DNA from: Hymenobacter edaphi | GTDB taxonomy: Bacteria > Bacteroidota > Bacteroidia > Cytophagales > Hymenobacteraceae | Direction of reading: 5' to 3' | NCBI RefSeq assembly: GCF_003258365.1 | Contig: NZ_QHKM01000005.1 | Location: forward strand, 124,001 to 188,000 | DNA: 64,000 bases | Shown: positions 7,748 through 15,803 of the stretch, piece after piece | Layout: the number at the start of each line of letters is the position of its first letter | Numbering within the stretch: position 1 is the stretch's first letter | Position numbers and translations under genes: made by a program | Notes under the pieces: generated by a model | Told to the model about the DNA's origin: nothing | Databases searched by the model: none | Seen by the model: the letters and a program-made list of their open reading frames with translations, nothing else

Positions 7748-9655
7748 ATGACTGCACCTGCGCCTTTACCCTTTCTGGTAATCGACTTCGATAGTACGTT
7801 CACCCAGGTCGAAGCCCTGGACGAGCTGGCCGACATTGCCCTGCGCGGCCGCCCCGAGCGGGAACAAGTGGTGGCCGACATCAAAGCCCTGACCGACGCG
7901 GGCATGGACGGCTCCCTGTCGTTCAGCGAGTCGCTGAAGCGGCGCGTGGCCCTGCTGCCCGCCCGCCGCGAGCACCTCGACGAGCTGGTGCGCCACCTGC
8001 GCACCAAGGTATCGGAGAGCATCCGGCGCAACCAGGCCTTCTTCCACGAGCACGCCCTGGGCCGCATCTACATCGTGAGCAGCGGCTTTCGCGAGTTTAT
8101 CGTGCCGGTGGTAGCCGAGTTTGGCATTCCGGCCGAACAGGTGCTGGCCAACACCTTCACCTTCGATGAGGCCGGCAACATCACCGGCTTCGACGCCACG
8201 AACCCGCTCAGCCAGGACGGCGGCAAGATCCGGCAGCTGCAGCAGCTGGGCCTGGAGGGCGCCGAAGTGTACGTGCTCGGCGACGGAATCACGGACTATC
8301 AGATCCGCGAGGCCGGGCTGGCCCACCGCTTTTACGCCTTCACCGAAAACGTGAGCCGCCCCGCCGTGGTGGCCCACGCCGACCAGATTGCGCCCACCTT
8401 CGACGAATTTCTCTACCAGAACAAGCTCCCGATGACCCTCTCCTACCCCAAGAACCGCATCAAGGCCCTGCTGCTCGAAAACATCGAACCCACCGCCGAA
8501 AAGCTGTTTCGGGAAGAAGGCTACCAGGTGGAAATCGTGCCGGGCGGGCTGGACGAGGACGAGCTGCTGGCGCGCATCGAGGGCGTAAGCATCCTGGGCA
8601 TCCGAAGCAAGACGCAGGTGACGCCGCGGGTGCTGGAGCGGGCCAACCGCCTCATTGCCGTGGGCGCGTTCTGCATCGGCACCAACCAGATTGACCTCGT
8701 GGGCTGCATGCAGCGCGGCATCGTGGTGTTCAACGCCCCGTTCTCCAACACCCGCTCGGTGGTGGAGCTGACCATCAGCGAAATCATCAGCCTGGCCCGG
8801 CGCCTGCCCGTCAAGAGCGAGAAGATGCACCAGGGCGAGTGGGACAAGTCGGCGGCCGGGGCCTTCGAGGTGCGCGGCAAGAAGCTGGGCATCGTGGGCT
8901 ACGGCAACATCGGGGCCCAGCTCTCGGTGCTGGCCGAAAACCTGGGCATGCAGGTGCTCTACTTCGACATTGCCGAGAAGCTGCAGCTGGGCAACGCGGT
9001 GAAGTGCCGCACCCTGGCCGAGCTGCTGCAGCAGGCCGACGTGGTGACGCTGCACGTGGACGGGCGCAAGGAAAACACCAACCTCATCGGCGCCGCCGAG
9101 CTGCAGCTGATGAAGCCCGGCGCCCTGCTCATCAACAACGCCCGCGGCCACGTGGTGGACGTGCCGGCCCTGGCCGCGGCCCTGCGCAGCGGCCACCTGG
9201 GCGGCGCGGCCGTCGACGTATTTCCGTACGAGCCCAAAACCAACGCCGAAACCTTTGAGAGCGAGCTGCGCGGACTGCCCAACGTGCTGCTCTCCCCGCA
9301 CATCGGCGGCAGCACGGCCGAGGCCCAGCGCAACATTGCCGAGTTTGTGCCGGAGCGCATCATGCAGTACATCAACGCCGGCAACACCCAGCAGAGCGTG
9401 AATTTGCCCAACCTGCAGCTGCCGGCCCAGCAGGAAGCCCACCGCCTGATCCACATTCACCACAACGTGCCCGGCGTGCTGGCCCGCATCAACAACGTGC
9501 TGGCCGAGCACCAGGTGAACATCCTGGGCCAGTACCTGAAAACCAACGAGCACATCGGCTACGTGATTACTGACGTGAACCGGCAGTACGGCCCGGACGT
9601 GATTCAGGCCCTGCGCGCGGTGGAGCACACGATTAAGTTTCGGGTGCTTTATTAA
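7748..9655 (+). CDS. serA: fused phosphoserine phosphatase-like / D-3-phosphoglycerate dehydrogenase
   Basis: A 635-residue two-enzyme protein starting at ATG 7748; the open frame extends upstream to 7541, but the first family residues follow this Met. Residues ~9-215 are a HAD-superfamily phosphatase of SerB type: nucleophile motif DFDST (Asp13, Asp15), SSGF and LGDGITDYQI. Residues ~238-545 are D-3-phosphoglycerate dehydrogenase: Rossmann motif GYGNIG, NNARGHVVDV with the substrate Arg, and SPHIGGST with the catalytic His. The C-terminal ~75 residues are an ACT domain (HHNVPGVLARINNVL), which usually mediates serine feedback. The protein thus holds the first and last steps of serine synthesis; the middle aminotransferase SerC is not in the window. 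Its stop overlaps the next ATG (TAATG). Confidence 0.93.
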   Translation: MTAPAPLPFLVIDFDSTFTQVEALDELADIALRGRPEREQVVADIKALTDAGMDGSLSFSESLKRRVALLPARREHLDELVRHLRTKVSESIRRNQAFFHEHALGRIYIVSSGFREFIVPVVAEFGIPAEQVLANTFTFDEAGNITGFDATNPLSQDGGKIRQLQQLGLEGAEVYVLGDGITDYQIREAGLAHRFYAFTENVSRPAVVAHADQIAPTFDEFLYQNKLPMTLSYPKNRIKALLLENIEPTAEKLFREEGYQVEIVPGGLDEDELLARIEGVSILGIRSKTQVTPRVLERANRLIAVGAFCIGTNQIDLVGCMQRGIVVFNAPFSNTRSVVELTISEIISLARRLPVKSEKMHQGEWDKSAAGAFEVRGKKLGIVGYGNIGAQLSVLAENLGMQVLYFDIAEKLQLGNAVKCRTLAELLQQADVVTLHVDGRKENTNLIGAAELQLMKPGALLINNARGHVVDVPALAAALRSGHLGGAAVDVFPYEPKTNAETFESELRGLPNVLLSPHIGGSTAEAQRNIAEFVPERIMQYINAGNTQQSVNLPNLQLPAQQEAHRLIHIHHNVPGVLARINNVLAEHQVNILGQYLKTNEHIGYVITDVNRQYGPDVIQALRAVEHTIKFRVLY

Positions 9656-10260
9656 TGGCCAAGAAGCAACAGACGCACCGCCAACGCGCCCAGCAGTACC
9701 TGCGCGAAGCGCAAGCCGCCGGCAATACCGCACTGGCCGGGGAATTTGCGCAGGTACTACTCGAAATCGAACAGCGCAAGGCGCAAGCCATTGGCCGGCT
9801 GATGAAACGGCTCCTGGCCACGCCGCATTTCGAAACCAAGTACTTTATCAGCCGCGTTTTCGAAAAGGCGCAGGACGAACGGGTACTGCGGCCGCTGATG
9901 AAGGCCATTGCCGACCCCGCCAATGAGGGCTACGCCGCCAGCTTCATCTGGGCCTGCAGCGCTTACGACTGCACCCGGTACCTGCCATTTTTTGTGCGCG
10001 TCCTGCTCCGGAGCACCGACCCCGACGAATCGGTGGTGGCCTGTCTGGAAGTACTGGATAACATGAAAGGCCCGTTTGAGCCGGTCGTGCTGAAACGCTG
10101 CGTTGCGCAGCTGCTCAAGCGCCAGGGGCCGCAACTGGTACCGGAGGCCGATTTGCACCCGCTGGACGAGCTGCTTACCACCCAGGCTGCCTATATGTTG
10201 CTGGACAAATACTTTACGCAGGTTGACCGGGCTTACAAGTTGCCCCAGAAGCGACTATGA
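9655..10260 (+). CDS. HEAT-repeat-like protein of unknown function
   Basis: A 201-residue, mostly helical protein. The N-terminus is basic (MAKKQQTHRQRAQQYLREAQ), followed by pairs of amphipathic helices such as ERVLRPLMKAIADPANEGYA and DESVVACLEVLDNMKGPFEP, which look like HEAT/ARM-type repeats, a scaffold for protein contacts. No catalytic motif or signal peptide is seen, so it is probably cytosolic. Its ATG overlaps the stop of the serine-biosynthesis fusion by one base, and its own end overlaps the next gene by four bases, so the three genes are probably translated from one message. The functional link to serine synthesis is unknown. Confidence 0.72.
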   Translation: MAKKQQTHRQRAQQYLREAQAAGNTALAGEFAQVLLEIEQRKAQAIGRLMKRLLATPHFETKYFISRVFEKAQDERVLRPLMKAIADPANEGYAASFIWACSAYDCTRYLPFFVRVLLRSTDPDESVVACLEVLDNMKGPFEPVVLKRCVAQLLKRQGPQLVPEADLHPLDELLTTQAAYMLLDKYFTQVDRAYKLPQKRL

Positions 10261-10724
10261 TTCCATTCGCGCTACCCGCCCCGCTCCCCGCCTGGGCCGA
10301 AACCCGCTGGCAGGCCGCTGGCCTGGGCAAGAGCTACGCCCGCACGGCCTACCTGCAGCCGGCCACGCAGCAGGCCGATTTCGACGGCGACGGCAAAACC
10401 GATGTGGCCGTGCTGGTCGTCGACCGGCAGCAGCGCCGGGGCATCGTGGTGCTGCACCAGGGCCCGACCGCGCCGGTGGTGCTGGGCGCCGGCCGCCGCT
10501 TCGGCAACGGCGGCGACAATTTCGATTGGCTCACAGAGTGGAAGGTGTATAAGTCGGCCACGGCCGAAGCCACCGTGACCAGCGCCAACGGGGACTTAGC
10601 GGGCACGCGTACGGTGAAGCTGCGCCGGCCCGGGCTGCTCATCATGGCTACCCAGGACACCTACGCCGGTGGCATCGTGTACTGGGACGGGCGGCGCTAC
10701 ACCTGGATTCAGCAGGGGGAGTAG
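10257..10724 (+). CDS. FG-GAP/VCBS-like small protein of unknown function
   Basis: A 155-residue protein overlapping the previous gene by ATGA. It carries one Asp-rich calcium-binding-like loop, ADFDGDGKTDVAVLV (around 40-54), as in FG-GAP/VCBS repeats, followed by beta-rich sequence with several Trp (DNFDWLTEWKVY, GIVYWDGRRYTWI). There is no strong signal peptide; the N-terminus PFALPAPLPAWAETRW is only weakly hydrophobic. Similar short proteins report a quantity called from a single repeat, but I do not recognise a named family. A strong terminator hairpin follows at 10751. Confidence 0.68.
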   Translation: MIPFALPAPLPAWAETRWQAAGLGKSYARTAYLQPATQQADFDGDGKTDVAVLVVDRQQRRGIVVLHQGPTAPVVLGAGRRFGNGGDNFDWLTEWKVYKSATAEATVTSANGDLAGTRTVKLRRPGLLIMATQDTYAGGIVYWDGRRYTWIQQGE

Positions 10725-10750
10725 GCCCACGACTCCCGCCCGTATAAAGC

Positions 10751-10790
10751 AGCGTCGGCAGCCCCTTGCGAGGCTGCCGACGCTGTTTGG
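10751..10790. terminator. intrinsic terminator, probably bidirectional
   Basis: AGCGTCGGCAGCC (10751-10763) pairs perfectly with GGCTGCCGACGCT (10772-10784), then GTTT. It separates convergent genes ending at 10724 (+) and 10805 (-). Confidence 0.8.
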
Positions 10791-10804
10791 TGGCCGATGG
10801 CGAC

Positions 10805-12451
10805 TTACTCGCCCAGGGGCGTGGCCTCGGCCGGGCGCTGCTTGCGCAGCTGCAGCTGCTCGCGGGTGGTCACGGTGCCCACGGTCATGCGCAGGTTGTA
10901 GTCGCCCGGGGGCAGGCCGGTGAAGTCCAGCGTCTGGTGGTGCAGGCCCGCGTTCTGGCGGCGGTAGTCCGACACGCGCACCGGGGCGCCGCTCTGGTTG
11001 TAGAGCACCCAGCCCATCGGAATGGCCTCGGGCAGCTCGTAGCGCAGCTGCACCACGCCGTTCGAGGGGTTGGGGTAGATGCTCATCTTGTTGGCCCCCA
11101 CGCCGGGGCGGGCACCGGCCATGATGAGCGGGGCCGGCTCCTCGTCCTGGGCGGGCGTGAGCTTCCACATCTGGCTTTCCTTGCCGCTGTAGCGCCACTG
11201 CACGGCCCCGTCCACCGAGTCGCGGATGCTCAGGGCCTTGTTGCTGTGCTTGGCCAGCAGCTTGTAGTAGCCGTTTTCCGTCGGCTCGATGCGCCAGAGC
11301 TGGTTGTTGCCGCTGTAGTAGGTCCACACGTTCATCGGCGTGCCGTTGGAGGTGGCGCTGCCGAGCACTTCCAGCACTTTGTTGTTGCCGGGCACCAGCA
11401 GGCGGTAGTAGCCGTTGCCCAGGCTTTCGATGCGCCACTGCGGGGCGCCCTTGTTGGTATCGGTGGTGGTGAGGCCGGCGGCCTGGTAGGCGCGGCTGTT
11501 GGGGCGGGCCGGGTCCACCACTTCCAGGGGCTTGCCGGTGGTGCGCGAGGTGAGCACGTACACGCCGGGCTCCACGGCGGCCGGGGCGGCGGGAGCGGCG
11601 GCATCAGCTTTGGCCTGGGCGTCGGCCTTGGCTTTGGCGGCGGCTTCGGCTTTGGCCTTGGCCTTGGCTTCAGCCTCGGCTACTTTGGCGCTGGCCTTAT
11701 CGGCCTTGCTTTCGGCCTTGGCCACCTTGGCCTCGGCCTGGGCCACCTTGTCTTCGACTTTGGCCTCCGCCTTGGCGGCTTTGGTTTCGGCCTTGTCGAC
11801 CTCGGCGCTGGCTTTGGCCACGGCCTTGGGCGCGGGCGCCGGCGCGGGGGCGGCCACCGGGGCCGGGGCGGTGGGCATGCCCGGGCCTTCCAGCGGGTAG
11901 AGGTAGCTTGTCGGAATGATCTGCGGGGCCTGGCCGGGGCCGGCCCAGAGCAGCTGCAGGTGGGCGTCGCCGTCGGCTTCGGCAAACTCCAGCTTGATGG
12001 TGGCTTTTTCGCCCGATGCCAGCCCCACGGAGCCTTCGCCGTTCTTCTTCTTGCCGTTGAAGGTGTCGAGCACAATCTTGCCGTTGATCCAGAGGCGCAC
12101 CTCGTCGTCGGTGCGGGCCACGAAGCGGTAGCTGCCGGTGCCCGGCGCCGCAATCAGGCCTTCCCAGCGCACCGAGAAGTTATCCTCGGGAATACCCGGG
12201 GCGGGCACGCCCATATTCCAGCGGAAATCCAGGCTGGGGTCGACGCGACGCAGCACGGGGGCGCCGGCCAGCGTGCCGTTGGTGTAGTACGAAGCCGTCA
12301 GGCCCGTGCCCACGCCGATGCCCTGGTTGGAAGCGGCCGGCGCGGTAGTCGTTGCGGCAGTATGGTCGGCGCGGCTGGGGAGCGTTGCAGCAAGAGTGGC
12401 ATTTCCGGAGCTGAGGCCGGCTACCAGCGAGCAGAGTAACAGTCTACGCAC
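10805..12451 (-). CDS. T9SS-secreted PA14 / Ala-Lys coiled-coil / ricin-lectin protein
   Basis: A 548-residue secreted protein from a GTG start at 12451, with a signal peptide ending near ATLA. Domains in order: a PA14 domain (about 46-185; LTASYYTNGTLAGAPVLRR, WEGLIAAPGTGSYRF, DDEVRLWINGKIVLD), usually carbohydrate-binding; an Ala/Lys/Glu heptad-like rod (about 210-290) built of repeated KAxAKxE units; a ricin-type beta-trefoil (about 300-435) with three QxW-type motifs (PQWRIE, QLWRIE, QMWKLT); and a C-terminal T9SS sorting domain (IYPNPSNGVVQLRYEL to the basic tail). A role in surface-attached sugar binding is likely. The rod is unusually long and monotonous for a linker. Confidence 0.88.
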   Translation of the reverse strand: MRRLLLCSLVAGLSSGNATLAATLPSRADHTAATTTAPAASNQGIGVGTGLTASYYTNGTLAGAPVLRRVDPSLDFRWNMGVPAPGIPEDNFSVRWEGLIAAPGTGSYRFVARTDDEVRLWINGKIVLDTFNGKKKNGEGSVGLASGEKATIKLEFAEADGDAHLQLLWAGPGQAPQIIPTSYLYPLEGPGMPTAPAPVAAPAPAPAPKAVAKASAEVDKAETKAAKAEAKVEDKVAQAEAKVAKAESKADKASAKVAEAEAKAKAKAEAAAKAKADAQAKADAAAPAAPAAVEPGVYVLTSRTTGKPLEVVDPARPNSRAYQAAGLTTTDTNKGAPQWRIESLGNGYYRLLVPGNNKVLEVLGSATSNGTPMNVWTYYSGNNQLWRIEPTENGYYKLLAKHSNKALSIRDSVDGAVQWRYSGKESQMWKLTPAQDEEPAPLIMAGARPGVGANKMSIYPNPSNGVVQLRYELPEAIPMGWVLYNQSGAPVRVSDYRRQNAGLHHQTLDFTGLPPGDYNLRMTVGTVTTREQLQLRKQRPAEATPLGE

Positions 12452-12841
12452 GGCGTCTTAATTAGAGGTGGTACCGCTGGCCGAAGCGCTGAATCTGCCG
12501 GAGCACGAAACCCGCGGCAGCGAGGCGTGGCAAGCGGTGGGTTGAATCTACGGTTTATCGGCCAGCCGCGCCAAGTCCGGCGCCCTCCGGCGGCCACCTT
12601 TTTTCACATTTTCCCGGCTGGAGCTAACTGCATCGGGGTCATGTGCCAAGGCGGCCCACGCCGCCCGACTTCGGATGACCGGGCCGCCTGCCCGCTTGCC
12701 GGCCCCGCCCGGCGGCTTTTTGGCCGAGCCGGGCCCGCGGGGCCGGCCCCGCCGCGGCGTTGGCCGCGCCCAGCACGCCGCGGCCCCGCCGCCGCCCAAA
12801 GTTGGACGACGGCGGGGCGGATCCGGATGGCCGGCCGCGGC
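12452..12841. other. 390-bp gene-free interval
   Basis: Very GC-rich DNA between two same-strand T9SS genes. Open frames here have no family resemblance and low-complexity Arg/Pro/Gly composition. It should hold the promoter of the PA14/ricin gene and the terminator of the FG-GAP gene, but I could not identify convincing boxes or a U-tailed hairpin. Confidence 0.5.
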
Positions 12842-13930
12842 TCAGCGGCGGGTGATGCGCTGCGTGGTGCTGCCGGCGGCCGTGGTCAGGCGCAGCACGT
12901 AGAGGCCGGGGGCCAGCGTGGCGGGCAGGCCGCTCAGCAGCTGGGGCGAGGCCTGCAGCTGCCGCTTGGCGCTGAAGACCGGCTGGCCGGCCAGGGTCAG
13001 CAGCTCGGCGCGGGCGGCCTGGGGCTCGGTGCCGGCGGGCAGGGCCACGTACAGCGCGTCGGTGCAGGAGTTCGGGTAGGCCTCGGCGCCGGGGCCGGCC
13101 CCGGCGGCGCGGGTGCTTGCCGGCACGATGGCCGAGTAGTCGGTGGTGCCGTCCTGGTCGACCTGGCGCAGGCGGTAGTAGCGGGTGGCAGCAGTGGCGG
13201 CGCTGGCGTCGAGGAACTGGTAGCTGCGGGCGGTGGTGCTGTTGCCGGCGGCGGCTACTTCCCCCACCGTGACGAAGGTTTTGCCGTCGATGGAGCGCTC
13301 CACGTAGAAGGCGGCGCTGTTTTTCTCCAGGGCGGTGGTCCAGCTCAGCTTCACGCCGGCCGTGGTGGCCTGGCCGCCGAAGCTGCTCAGCACCACGGGC
13401 AGCGGCGTGGGCGTCACGCGGGCCTGCTCGAAGCGCAGGATGGCGCCGTCGTTGCTGCCGATGGCCAGGGCCTCGATACCGTCGCCGTCGAAGTCGCCGA
13501 TGGCCGGGGCGGCGTAGTTGTTATCGGTGCCGGCCGTGCCCACTTTGATGGGTGGGTGGGTGCTGGTGTAGGCCACGGCACCCAGGTCGGTGAAGGCCAG
13601 GCCGTTGGTAGCGGTTTGCTCGTAGCGCTGCACGTTGCCGGCGCGGGTGCCCACCAGCAGGTCGATTTTCCCGTCGCCGTCGAGGTCCGTCACCTGCGGC
13701 TTGGAGGTGAAGCCCACGTCGATGGGGCTGCCGGTGCTCAGCTTCAGGTAGGAGCAACCGGCGGCGCTGCTGGTCAGGGTCGAAAACCGGCCGGCGTTGG
13801 TCGTGTTATCAATCTGCTCGAAGCGGGCCAGCTGGCCGTTGTCGTCGCCCACGAGGAGGTCCAGCCGGCCGTTGCCGTCGAGGTCCGTTACCACCGGGCG
13901 CGGGAAGTTGTAGCCCATGTCGATGGTCAC
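12842..13930 (-). pseudogene. 5'-truncated FG-GAP/VCBS repeat protein with T9SS sorting domain
   Basis: The open frame encodes 362 residues from a GTG at 13930 and clearly represents the C-terminal part of a larger secreted protein. It contains three FG-GAP/VCBS calcium-loop repeats (VTDLDGNGRLDLLVG, VTDLDGDGKIDLLVG, IGDFDGDGIEALAIG), a fibronectin-like segment (LSWTTALEKNSAAFYVERS) and a C-terminal T9SS sorting domain (AYPNSCTDALYVAL through APGLYVLRL). No signal peptide is present. The reading frame continues upstream of the GTG with in-register sequence (FGWQLLTASYTGT) and stops at a TAG inside the palindromic repeat at 13975-14030. So the 5' half, including the signal peptide, has been lost at the repeat. 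The rest of the gene is not in the window. Confidence 0.75.
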
Positions 13931-13974
13931 GAAAGTAGCGGACGTGCCGGTGTAGCTGGCCGTCAGCAGCTGCC

Positions 13975-14030
13975 AGCCGAAGCGTCTCTACCGTCCCGTT
14001 GTTCGGCAGAGATGCTTCGGCTGCGCTCAG
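13975..14030. repeat. degenerate palindromic repeat (copy A)
   Basis: AGCCGAAGCGTCTCTACCG (13975-13993) faces CGGCAGAGATGCTTCGGCT (14004-14022) across a 10-bp loop, continuing GCGCTCAG. It is a diverged copy of the perfect palindrome at 21235-21308 (shared GAGATGCTTCGGC and loop ending CGTTGTT). It forms the boundary of the truncated FG-GAP gene. Confidence 0.8.
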
Positions 14031-14071
14031 GAGTCGTTTTTCAATTGCTGCCTACACCGTCGGATACCAAC

Positions 14072-14108
14072 AAAAAAGCCCCCGCTGCTTAAGCGGGGGC
14101 TTTTTTGT
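14072..14108. terminator. intrinsic terminator downstream of parA
   Basis: AAAAAAGCCCCCGCT (14072-14086) pairs with AGCGGGGGCTTTTTT (14092-14106) over a 5-nt loop. On the minus strand it gives a stem with U-run just after parA; the A-run also allows function on the plus strand. Confidence 0.85.
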
Positions 14109-14127
14109 TTCTATCAGAACGAGTCGT

Positions 14128-14937
14128 TTACGCCGCGTCGTCCTCGGCGTAGGCGTTTTCGCCGCCGGGCACCACGTTCTTCTCCACGATTTCGCGGGCC
14201 AGGTTCAGGTAGCTGATCGAGCCCTTGCTTTCCGCGTCGTGCAGGATAACCGGAATGCCGAAGCTCGGCGACTCCGACAGCTTCACGTTGCGCGGAATGA
14301 TGGTATCGAACACCAGCTGCTGGAAGTGCAGCTTCACTTCCTCCACTACCTGGTTCGACAGGCGCAGGCGCACGTCGTACATGGTGAGCAGAATGCCCTC
14401 GATTTCCAGCTGCGGATTCAGGCGGCTCTGGATGATCTTAATGGTATTCAACAGCTTACCCAGGCCTTCGAGGGCGAAGTACTCGCACTGCACCGGGATG
14501 ATGACCGAGTTGGCGGCCGTCAGCGCATTCACCGTGATGAGGCCCAGCGAGGGCGAGCAGTCGATGATGATGAAGTCGTACTGGTCCACGATGGGCTCCA
14601 GCGCCACTTTCATCTTCTCCTCCCGGTTCGGCAGGTTGATCATCTCCACTTCGGCCCCGACGAGGTCGATGTGGGAGGGCATCAAATCGAGGTGGGGCAG
14701 GATGTTGGTCGGCAGGATGATGTCCTGGGCGTTGATGCCGTCGACCATGCACTCGTAGATGCTGTGCTGAATGTCCTTGGGGTCGAAGCCCACGCCGGAG
14801 GTAGCGTTGGCCTGCGGGTCGGCATCCACCAGCAGGGTGCGGTACTCCAGCGCCGCCAGGGAGGCCGCGAGGTTGATGGACGAGGTGGTTTTGCCCACGC
14901 CGCCTTTCTGGTTAGCTACCGCAATGATTTTACCCAT
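14128..14937 (-). CDS. parA: chromosome-partitioning ATPase ParA (Soj)
   Basis: A 269-residue ParA/MinD-type ATPase. Deviant Walker A KGGVGKTT begins at residue 11, switch I is [10 protein letters not shown], and Walker B is [11 protein letters not shown]; length and order match chromosomal Soj/ParA. ParA-ATP binds DNA nonspecifically and, with ParB-parS complexes, moves origins apart. In this window parB (36684) is about 22 kb away on the other strand, whereas the two are usually neighbours. The 97 bp upstream (14938-15034) contain short imperfect inverted repeats. A strong terminator follows at 14072. Confidence 0.95.
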   Translation of the reverse strand: MGKIIAVANQKGGVGKTTSSINLAASLAALEYRTLLVDADPQANATSGVGFDPKDIQHSIYECMVDGINAQDIILPTNILPHLDLMPSHIDLVGAEVEMINLPNREEKMKVALEPIVDQYDFIIIDCSPSLGLITVNALTAANSVIIPVQCEYFALEGLGKLLNTIKIIQSRLNPQLEIEGILLTMYDVRLRLSNQVVEEVKLHFQQLVFDTIIPRNVKLSESPSFGIPVILHDAESKGSISYLNLAREIVEKNVVPGGENAYAEDDAA

Positions 14938-14947
14938 TTCTTTCTAG

Positions 14948-15034
14948 TTGACAGTGGCCGGTTGGCGGTTGTCAGTCAGCAATTCAGTTTTCGAAGGTAA
15001 GAAACTGCCAACGGACAACCCGCAACGGACAACT
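14948..15034. repeat. imperfect inverted repeats between parA and MBL-fold hydrolase
   Basis: TTGACAGTGGCCGGTTGGCGG and GTTGTCAG on the left face AACTGCCAACGGACAAC and GCAACGGACAAC on the right; the words CCGTTGG/CCAACGG and GTTGTC/GACAAC recur in both orientations. It resembles the other short-word inverted repeats in this window (36500-36600, 41836-41912). It lies in the parA leader. Confidence 0.45.
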
Positions 15035-15715
15035 TTACAAATTAATCTGCTGCCCGATGGTCGGCAGAATCAGTTCGATGCCGGCCGCCTCGGCTTTGCG
15101 CAGCGCCTCCGCGTGGTCGATTTTGATAACCGGGAAGGTGTCGAAGTGCATGCCGATGACTTTCTTCACGCCCACCCACTTGGCGGCCGTCAGCGCGTCG
15201 TCGATGCCCATGGTGTAGTTGTCGCCGATGGGCAGCAGGGCCACGTCGAGCTTATGTTGCTCGCCGAGCAGCTTCAGGTCGTAGGTCAGGGCCGTGTCGC
15301 CGGCAAAGTACACGTTGCCTTCCGCTGTTTCGAGCACGAAGCCCGCCGCCAGGCCGCCGTAGGAGCCGTCGGGCAGGGAAGAGCTGTGCAGGGCCGCCAC
15401 CATCTTCACCGAGCCGAAGGGCAGCTGCACGCGCCCGCCGATGTTCATCTGGTAGGTAGCCTTCAGGCCCTTCTGACCAAACCAGCCCGCCACTTCGGCA
15501 ATGGCCACCAGCTCGGCGCCGGTGCGCTTGCCAATGGCTTCCACGTCGGCGACGTGGTCACCGTGGCCGTGGGAGAGCAGGATGTAATCGGCCTCGATGT
15601 CGTCGACCTTGATGTCCTTGGCCAGCGGGTTGGGGCTGATGAAGGGGTCGAAGAGCAGCCGGGAGCCGGCGACTTGCAGGCCAAAGCTGGCGTGGCCGTA
15701 ATAGGTAAGTTCCAT
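15035..15715 (-). CDS. metallo-beta-lactamase-fold metal-dependent hydrolase (UPF0173)
   Basis: A 226-residue protein from ATG 15715 (MELTYYGHASF, the typical start of UPF0173). The MBL metal-binding signature LLSHGHGDHVAD is present, with further ligands in VAALHSSSLPDG, FAGDTALT and GMHFDTFP. Length is normal for the family (~225). UPF0173 members are cytoplasmic hydrolases whose physiological substrate is undefined. A TATATTTG box at 15778-15785 on the minus strand, about 63 bp upstream, may be its promoter; the divergent peptide-binding lipoprotein starts at 15804. Confidence 0.9.
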   Translation of the reverse strand: MELTYYGHASFGLQVAGSRLLFDPFISPNPLAKDIKVDDIEADYILLSHGHGDHVADVEAIGKRTGAELVAIAEVAGWFGQKGLKATYQMNIGGRVQLPFGSVKMVAALHSSSLPDGSYGGLAAGFVLETAEGNVYFAGDTALTYDLKLLGEQHKLDVALLPIGDNYTMGIDDALTAAKWVGVKKVIGMHFDTFPVIKIDHAEALRKAEAAGIELILPTIGQQINL

Positions 15716-15769
15716 GCAACGAGTTTTAGCTGCGTAGTACGGCGGCGGCAGCCCGCGGTTTTCGGCGTA

Positions 15770-15785
15770 CTTTGCTACAAATATA
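15770..15785. promoter_or_regulatory. possible divergent promoter -7 elements
   Basis: On the minus strand 15778-15785 reads TATATTTG, a perfect TAnnTTTG box, oriented toward the MBL hydrolase. On the plus strand GTACTTTG overlaps just upstream (about 15768-15774), a near-consensus box toward the lipoprotein gene at 15804. No clear -33 boxes were found, so the call is tentative. Confidence 0.4.
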
Positions 15786-15803
15786 CACCTCTTTCCCGTT
15801 CGC

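Noticed and set aside
7766-9733. 655-codon frame opposite the serine fusion gene
   Set aside because: Shadow of a strong coding gene, rich in His/Val/Gly/Gln, without any recognisable domain.
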